A stretch of DNA of 64,000 nucleotides, taken from assembly GCA_016906335.1 (NCBI GenBank), contig JADEYG010000004.1:1029001-1093000 (forward strand), in the 5' to 3' direction. The translations under genes were made by a program, and so were the position numbers. This document shows positions 58,023-64,000 of the stretch, in pieces. Within the stretch, counting starts at the first letter, position 1; each line of letters starts with the position of its first letter. Source of the stretch: Novakomyces olei. Taxonomy: Eukaryota > Ascomycota > Novakomycetes > Novakomycetales > Novakomycetaceae. Under the pieces are notes generated by a model, which did no database searches, was not told where the DNA came from, and saw only the letters and a list, made by a program, of their open reading frames with translations.

Positions 58023-61000
58023 TCAACTGCCTATCAAGGCGTAATCAGTCATGGCAGCAATCCTCTCGCTTGTCAATTTAAGCCCTACACGGTACAGCTC
58101 AGCTCGTTCTTCCACTGATCGAGTCTCGAGAGTAGCGCGATCAAGTCTCCACAAAACGCAGTCCGTATCCGTGACGACCATAGCAGTTCGCCTTGTATCG
58201 CTCAAGAAAGGTAGTTCACCCACAATTGTGCCCGCCACAATATGCTCATCCATCCCACGTTGCTCTGGTTGATTGCTGCGCAGACCCTGAGTATCGACGT
58301 CCAGCACATACGAAGCACAAACGATCCCGTCTTCGACCAAATACATCTCCTTGGCGGGGTCTCCTTGCCTGTAAAGCAGAGTATTCGCCGGCAGACTGAC
58401 CCGTGTAAAGGCCTCTTTAGCCAGTCGGATCCAAAACTCTATAGGTTGGTCCGACAGGCCATTGACGAGCTGCAGTACCAGCGGCACCGGCTGAGGAAAA
58501 GTTGATATTATTGAATTAGGGTTAGGGTTAGGGTCATTTCTGGGAGAATTATACCCACTTTTTTGGCCGTTCATGGACAGCGTGGATACAGCAGCCCGGC
58601 GCAGGTTAGCTTCACGCGGCGATCCAATAGCAGCAAGCTGTGATGAGAAATGCTGAGCAGCTGTGTGAGATCTGGCCGATTGTTCGGGCACTGGAGCTGG
58701 CTTTGAAGGATTATCGGCTGTCGATGCGTGTTGCAAATCCTTTTTGGACGCATTTGGTGGCACAGACACAAAAGAGCTTTGATTTGACGGCGGTAAAGGC
58801 CTAGATGTTGAGGATTGAATAGTAGAATTAGCGACATAACGTATGTTCGCCAGCTGCAGGAGATAATTTTCACAGGCTTCCAGGGCCATATTTAAGTTGA
58901 GAAAGGCAATCGTTTCATCGTCCCTCAATCCGGTTTCAATATCGCCATAATTAAAATTATTTGCCTCGCTGATTAGCCCCACACTGGTAAGAGCGCTGCT
59001 GATTTCTCCCTCTGTATCAATCCCACAAAAAAGCATTCGTACTTGCCTCGTTGCCAGGATCCGCTTCATCCTGACAAAAGCTTCAGCTGCCGAGAAATCC
59101 AGACCAGAAACAAGCTTACAATCAAGGATCAAGAACCTTATAGGCTTACGCTGGAAATTTCTGTCCTCTACTAAATGCCTTATCTGCTTTTCCACTCCGG
59201 AAATCGTCCCAAAAAACATATAACCCCCGAGTCGACAAACAGCAATTTGATCCCCAACTTGGGCTAAGAATTTCTGTTGAAAGGGCGGACGCCTAACCGT
59301 TGATTTTGCATGAGTTCCATAAAAAAGCGTGCGTACAGGATGACGCCGTGAGGCCTGTATGACAAAAAACACACAGGCCAGAATAATACCAATAAGAATA
59401 CCGTAAACAAAGTCCCATAGTCCCATGAAAAGAACAATGGCAACTACAGTAAGGTACTCCATTTGGTGCAATCTGCCCCACGTATCCACTACCGCCTCCT
59501 TGAGCAGCTCAATGCCCAGCAAAAATATTAGGGCACCGACAAGCATTACTGGAATAAATCCAATAATTGAAGGACCAATATACATAACAATAGCAGTTGC
59601 TCCGGCTAACAGGACACCAGCACTGCGTGCATTGCCGCCGCAGCGAATGAATAGGAGACTGTTTGAATAAACGAGATAGTTCTGTACTGAACCCAAACCG
59701 CCGCTCAGCGTATTGCTTATGCCATGAGCAAAAAGCTCGCGATTAAGAGAGATTGAATCCTCGCCGGTGGAAAGAGCCAGGGAGGGAACATTGATGGGGA
59801 CATGCAAGATTGCAAAGAAAGTGACGGCAAACATGGCCGGCACGGTTTGCAAAAGTGCCTCGCCATCAATAGCGGAAAACTTGTAAAAAGAATAAAAATG
59901 GTACCAAGCGGCTTTTGTCTGTGGGGCTTTGAAAATCCATCCAGCCTGACGCAGCGAATCCAGATTGACACTGGCCGGTAATAAAAACACTATAAAATAA
60001 AAGACAATCGGGACAACACAGAAATAAAGCGGCAAGATCATTGGATGAGCAATGAAATGCTGAATCGTTTCGAGCACAATTGCCAGCAAAAGCGGTATGG
60101 CCCAGAGAGGGATGGTTTGGGATAATTGCTCCCATGTATCCCTGTTAAACTCAATACTGTGAGTCATTCGTGCACTAACTTCGAAGCCTGTCAACATCAG
60201 AAAAAGACCTACTCCACCCACGCAACCAACGAGAATATGACGCGGGAAAAAGTTAATTAATCTGCCCAATTTTAATGCTCCCAAAGCGAGGAAGACGAGG
60301 CCCGTTAAGATTGAGGAGAGGGCAAAGGCAGTAATCGTCGTTGCCAGTACCGCGTCTCTATTATCTTCACCGATATGTTCAACTACAGAAAAAGCCATTT
60401 GATGGAAAAAGGGCACAACCTCAATCATCTCCGATCCAACTGCACCCTTGAACTGTGACGCTCCGAGGGAGAAAACCAGTTGGGATATTATTGTGCTCAC
60501 GTAAAATATGGAAATGCCTTCGCCCTCGAGTCCGGCAAACACGGCGGAGCCGAGAGGAAAAAGGATCATTCCGTAAGACAACGCATCCAAGATGTTAAGC
60601 AATAGTCCGAGCAAAACCGCGGGCAGTTTTGCCGCCAAGCTTCCGCCTCCATGTAACAGGGTATTAACAAAATGGCGCGGCTTCATTTCTCCCCATGTCA
60701 AATGAGGTTTCATCCATCTTGGACGACGCGTAAGCGCTGGCCACTGAGAAAATTGTGCTTGATTTTGTTGACCTGAACCGGATCCATAGTGACTACTTTC
60801 ATTCTCACCTCGATCCGCCAAATCTTCATCATTATTAGCATTAGTATTGCTAGCAGCTTTTTGCGATTTGCGCGCATGCGTACCCGGGGAGTCAGGATTA
60901 TCCGTAAAAATAATCTGAGGCTCAGCTGATTCTGTGCTGGCTGAAGAAGAAGGTGTAAGCGCTCTTGTCTCATTACCACCAACTGCCCTTCTACTTGAAC

Positions 61001-61388
61001 TTCCATCGCCAATTGCACTGCTTTTATTATTATTACCGCCAGAATTAAGACCAGTATTTGTCGTTTTTAAAAGCTGGCTAAGCTCACTGCGATTAGTGCC
61101 GCTCTGAGAATCAGACGTCGCTGGAGCAAATTGGACATTTGCTCCACTCTGCGAGTCCATCAGCGGAGACGAAGCCGGACCATGAGTTTTCCGACTTTGC
61201 AGTGATGTACTGTTCTGCACAAATGTGGCAGCTAGACGTGCACTGTCTGCACGTACAGAAGCTCCTTCGATGCCAAGTGCCCGAGGCGGTGTTTCCCTCG
61301 AAGCTGACATGATAAATAAAGGCTCTCCTTTAAATGGAGATGCTATTAATACGGGAAGAATTAAGTAAACAGTAATAAAGAACACCAA
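58023..61388 (-). CDS. VSB1: Vsb1-like SulP transporter with STAS and cyclic-nucleotide-like domains
   Basis: A 1121-residue single-exon protein. A long Ser/Asn-rich N-terminus precedes a SulP (SLC26) membrane core: AAKLPAVLLGLLLNILDALSYGMILFP, PRHILVGCVGGVGLF and SGGLGSVQNYLVYSNS. A STAS domain follows (IRFLILDCKLVSGLDFSAAE), then a Crp-like cNMP-binding fold near the C-terminus (NTLLYRQGDPAKEMYLVEDG, AGTIVGELPFLSDTRRTA). This order matches yeast YGR125W/Vsb1, needed for vacuolar storage of arginine and other basic amino acids, so the cargo may not be sulphate. The start could instead be Met27 (61310, MSASRETPPRAL), since residues 1-26 are hydrophobic and unlike the family. Three TTAGGG units lie in the coding sequence (58516-58533). 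Confidence 0.9.
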   Translation of the reverse strand: MVFFITVYLILPVLIASPFKGEPLFIMSASRETPPRALGIEGASVRADSARLAATFVQNSTSLQSRKTHGPASSPLMDSQSGANVQFAPATSDSQSGTNRSELSQLLKTTNTGLNSGGNNNKSSAIGDGSSSRRAVGGNETRALTPSSSASTESAEPQIIFTDNPDSPGTHARKSQKAASNTNANNDEDLADRGENESSHYGSGSGQQNQAQFSQWPALTRRPRWMKPHLTWGEMKPRHFVNTLLHGGGSLAAKLPAVLLGLLLNILDALSYGMILFPLGSAVFAGLEGEGISIFYVSTIISQLVFSLGASQFKGAVGSEMIEVVPFFHQMAFSVVEHIGEDNRDAVLATTITAFALSSILTGLVFLALGALKLGRLINFFPRHILVGCVGGVGLFLMLTGFEVSARMTHSIEFNRDTWEQLSQTIPLWAIPLLLAIVLETIQHFIAHPMILPLYFCVVPIVFYFIVFLLPASVNLDSLRQAGWIFKAPQTKAAWYHFYSFYKFSAIDGEALLQTVPAMFAVTFFAILHVPINVPSLALSTGEDSISLNRELFAHGISNTLSGGLGSVQNYLVYSNSLLFIRCGGNARSAGVLLAGATAIVMYIGPSIIGFIPVMLVGALIFLLGIELLKEAVVDTWGRLHQMEYLTVVAIVLFMGLWDFVYGILIGIILACVFFVIQASRRHPVRTLFYGTHAKSTVRRPPFQQKFLAQVGDQIAVCRLGGYMFFGTISGVEKQIRHLVEDRNFQRKPIRFLILDCKLVSGLDFSAAEAFVRMKRILATRQVRMLFCGIDTEGEISSALTSVGLISEANNFNYGDIETGLRDDETIAFLNLNMALEACENYLLQLANIRYVANSTIQSSTSRPLPPSNQSSFVSVPPNASKKDLQHASTADNPSKPAPVPEQSARSHTAAQHFSSQLAAIGSPREANLRRAAVSTLSMNGQKSGYNSPRNDPNPNPNSIISTFPQPVPLVLQLVNGLSDQPIEFWIRLAKEAFTRVSLPANTLLYRQGDPAKEMYLVEDGIVCASYVLDVDTQGLRSNQPEQRGMDEHIVAGTIVGELPFLSDTRRTAMVVTDTDCVLWRLDRATLETRSVEERAELYRVGLKLTSERIAAMTDYALIGS
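58516..58533 (+). repeat. Three TTAGGG units inside VSB1
   Basis: An exact (TTAGGG)3 on the + strand, read in the gene as alternating Asn-Pro (NDPNPNPNS) in a linker before the cNMP-like domain. Confidence 0.95.
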
Positions 61389-62615
61389 AAAACCAATTGA
61401 GACAGTTGGCAGACTATATATTCTCGAGTAGAAACGGTTCGCGAGTAGAAACGGTTCAAGTGTCTTAAATAGAAATTTCTCGGTAGCAATACGCTCAAAA
61501 TTTGGGCAGCAAGAGGCACGAGACGGCCAAGGCGGATTAGAAATTATAGGAAGAAAAGGACCAAAAAAGCTCAGTCAGTCAGATGATAGACCAATCTCAA
61601 ATTCAATCCCGGTCTGATTTCTCGTATAATTACAGAAATATCGTTAGCGTCTTGCTTTGTTTTTAATCGAGTCCTTCCAGTCTCATGTGCCTGATTTCTT
61701 CCTAGAAAAAGCAACTGAGCACTATGATTTGATCGAATTCGATGATGATCGCAACTATGCAAATATTGCCTTCTTCCCTGTGCCCTTTATTCCAGAAACT
61801 GTTCAAACTTCACCTGCTAATGTCCTCAGATCAAAACTGCTGCAGAAACAATTGGCTCATCCATTGTACCGGATCATTCTTCTTCTATTTCTGTACACGT
61901 TGAAATTTTAGACTAAAACAAATAAGCTCTTTTCGTTAAAGGCTGGGCCACAAACAAGACTCTTCCGTCAATTTGCCGTGATTGAGTCTCGCCCTCTCCA
62001 AATTCGAGTGACCTTCCGGCCATTTACGCTATTTGATAAGAGATAAGCGCAAGAATACTTGTATTTTATTATTTGCAAATCACAGCTATGCACTATTTAT
62101 CCGGCATTTTTTCTTGACTGGTTTTTTAGGTTTTTTTTTTTAAATCGCGTATGTTGTCTTCTCGTACGGTAAAAAGATGGGTCTACGGAATTTTACTACT
62201 GTATTTACTAGTTTATTTTATGAAAATCATTTAATCATTACCGTATTTATTACAGAGGTCACTCAATTATCGCACTGGTTCCCTGCGCAATAATTTATCA
62301 ATGTAAAACCAATTTTAAAATCGCCCTATTATTTTGGCCACACAAAAACTCAACGCGATCTAACGGCTAATGATTTTTCTGTATTTATTTTTACCCTTAG
62401 CAGCAGCAGTTTATTTGTAACATTTTCCGTCTAGACCGCAGTGATATTGACCTGTGGCTTGCGCCGTCAAGAGATCGCTCTGCTTACGGTGATAGCTTGC
62501 TCAGTGGCAATTTATGTTATATTGATAGGATGTACATAATATGCATGATCTAGTTAGTGTACAGAAAGAGTTTTAGACTAATTCTAACCCTAACCCTATA
62601 TGTTTGACACTTTGC
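61389..62615. other. Intergenic region, coilin-like 3' end to VSB1 promoter
   Basis: About 1.2 kb. Tandem GCGAGTAGAAACGGTTC (17-bp unit, two copies) lies near 61423-61457 in the VSB1 promoter. A coding-like + stretch at 61581-61911 is listed separately. CTAACCCTAACCCTA at 62584-62598 is another telomere-type tract, 20 bp past the coilin-like stop. Confidence 0.55.
61581..61911 (+). other. Coding-like stretch, possible small spliced gene
   Basis: A + frame without ATG reads SHVPDFFLEKATEHYDLIEF then DDDRNYANIAFFPVPFIPET, which looks like real protein. An ATG at 61581 (MIDQSQIQSRSDFSYNYRNI) could join it through a 38-nt intron 61641-61678, but the donor would be GTTAGC, weaker than others here. 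No family recognised. It diverges from VSB1. Confidence 0.3.
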
Positions 62616-64000
62616 CTACTGGTTCTCTTCAAACGGCTGCATTTCGTTCCATGGCACAATTCTGGTATCCACAACCGTAGTCGTAGACCAGCCGATGCTG
62701 CGCTGACGGTCCACGTCTAATTCACTGTCATATCCATCGTCAGCATTTTTTCTAACGGGTTGGTCTTGGAAAGTTTCCGGGTGAGGAATTCTTATTCGAC
62801 GGCCTTCCTCGCAAACTCTGACGGACGCAATCGATCCGGGCATACGTTCGGTATCCCGCAAAACCCGCGCAAACATCCAATTGCTAATTTGAGGAACATT
62901 TTTTTCACTAAGAGTAAATAATTTGAATACAACAATCGAGCCTTTGCGAACTCGCTGGTGCTCTACCACGACGGGCAGAGAAGCAACTGTTTCCATGCTA
63001 AGAGCAGATGAAACTCGTTCTAGAACCTTGTCAATTTTGACCTTGACGGTGCGCGTCTCTTTTTGTTTAGTGTTCACTTGGCTTGGGTTTAATTCCGTTT
63101 TGCTCGTCTTTTTTCGGTTCTGTTTGTCTGGCTCGTTGCTGCTTTCATTCATTTTATTTTCATTATTTACATTGCCATTCACACTTCCATTTTGCTCATG
63201 ACCATTCTTGATTTGTGTGTTTTCTTGGTCAATACTTTGCCCTTCATTATAGACTTGAGGCCCCAGAACTTCACCGGGCTCTTGCATTGAATCCACATCG
63301 ATGTGACTGACCGTAGGGTTTGCCAGAAAACTTTGAGGCGCCGAGTTTGGCTTTGCTCGTTGTCTGGCGCATAGCATGAGCAAGTCGTCTATACTATAAT
63401 TGCACTGTTCTGCATTTTCCGGAAGTGCTTTGCTCCGAAGCAGGTAAGAAAACATTTTACCTTTTTTCCTCCTGTAATTCCGGTTGCGAGTCCCGGAACT
63501 TCCATGCCCTGGAGGCGCGTTCACATTGACTTGTGCAGGCAAATCTGGCTTAGGGTGAATTGGTGCAGCTGCAGGTTGAGCTGCAGACACTGACTTTGAT
63601 GCTGCAAGATCCGAGATAGGACTCGTAGTAGACTTAGAGTTTGGCGATGACGAGGAAGAAGAGGCAGAAGTAGAAGTAGAAGAAGGTGAAGAGGAAGAAG
63701 AAGAGGAGGAGGAAGAAGAAGAGGAGGAGGAAGAAGAAGAGGAGGAGGAAGAAGAAGAGGAGGAAAAAGAGGAGGATGATGAGGTGGAGGAAGAAGAAAT
63801 CGAATCCAAATCCGAACTATCCGATTCCAACTCCGAGTCTGGTGTTGCAAAACTTTCAGAATCAGAATCAGACGAACTAGACTCTCGTGAAGCCAAGTCT
63901 TTACTATTAGATTAGCACTTGATCATAGCATAACCAGCGAATAATCTTACTTTTGCTCTTTGTTGAGTGATTCATGCACCTGCAAAGAACCTTGCTCCAA
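62616..64000 (-). CDS. Coilin-like protein, C-terminal part
   Basis: Partial: exons 64000-63951 (cut by the edge) and 63903-62616, joined by a 47-nt intron (GTAAGA donor, GCTAATCTAATAG acceptor). The edge exon reads LEQGSLQVHESLNKEQ, compatible with the end of the coilin N-terminal self-association domain. Next comes a Ser/Asp-rich tract including about 20 Ser in a row, then a basic patch (RNRNYRRKKGKMF) and a C-terminal atypical Tudor-like domain (VRKGSIVVFKLFTLSEKNVP, QISNWMFARVLRD) as in coilin. Coilin organises Cajal bodies and snRNP maturation. The call is from recalled family layout; the acidic Ser tract is a typical CK2 target. Confidence 0.55.
63697..63775. repeat. 18-bp GAA/GAG repeat encoding poly-Ser
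   Basis: About four units of GAAGAAGAAGAGGAGGAG on the + strand, with small edge changes. On the coding (minus) strand it gives a run of Ser codons (TCC/TCT). Confidence 0.9.

Overview
The window is nuclear DNA from an ascomycete fungus, most likely an early-branching yeast (Saccharomycotina or Taphrinomycotina). The evidence is the gene set: Rax2, Utp23, Ams1, Inp2-like, Ifh1-like, Rnt1-type RNase III, a Vsb1-type SulP transporter and a Ste11-like HMG-box protein. I cannot name the species. CTG falls at conserved Leu positions in uS5, so CUG appears to be read as Leu. Intergenic DNA is AT-rich and full of microsatellites. I recognise 28 genes, one weak spliced candidate and two coding-like orphan stretches. 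Sixteen of the recognised genes contain spliceosomal introns, about 44 in total. Many introns are tiny (34-46 nt), usually with a CTAAY- or CTRAY-like branch site close to the 3' AG. I placed splice sites by hand from GT..AG, reading phase and family conservation.

Left part (1-17.6 kb): the C-terminal end of a GATA zinc-finger factor, YDJ1 (Hsp40), MSH1 (mitochondrial MutS), FCY1 (cytosine deaminase, five exons), PRP31 (U4/U6 snRNP), UTP23 (SSU processome), AMS1 (vacuolar alpha-mannosidase) and a CTR copper transporter.

Middle (18-43.4 kb): RAX2 (polarity glycoprotein), OGG1 (8-oxoguanine glycosylase), SDC1 (COMPASS Dpy-30 subunit), an INP2/vezatin-like membrane protein, tubulin cofactor E (PAC2, ten exons), an IFH1-like ribosomal-protein gene co-activator, RNase III (RNT1), a Ste11-like HMG factor, SPE3 (spermidine synthase), and RPS20 and RPS2 as a divergent ribosomal-protein pair.

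Right part (44-64 kb): SUA5 (tRNA t6A synthesis), GUA1 (GMP synthase), MRM2 (mitochondrial rRNA 2'-O-methyltransferase), THP3 (SAC3/PCI), a GNAT acetyltransferase, a concentrative nucleoside transporter, a VSB1-like SulP/STAS/cNMP protein, and the 3' part of a coilin-like gene running off the right edge.

These are mostly conserved housekeeping genes, and I see no metabolic or mobile cluster. Functional links are loose: ribosome production (UTP23, RNT1, RPS2, RPS20, IFH1), nucleotide salvage and synthesis (FCY1, CNT, GUA1), genome maintenance (MSH1, OGG1) and spliceosome biology (PRP31, coilin-like). The most unusual features are the ultra-short introns, a 12-13-copy 11-bp array starting at the SUA5 stop that puts UUAUUUAU in every unit of the predicted 3'UTR, an ~89-copy ATT tract filling most of a bidirectional promoter, and scattered TTAGGG tracts in promoters and in one coding region. 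I found no transposon, virus-like element, CRISPR array, tRNA or rRNA gene that I could support.
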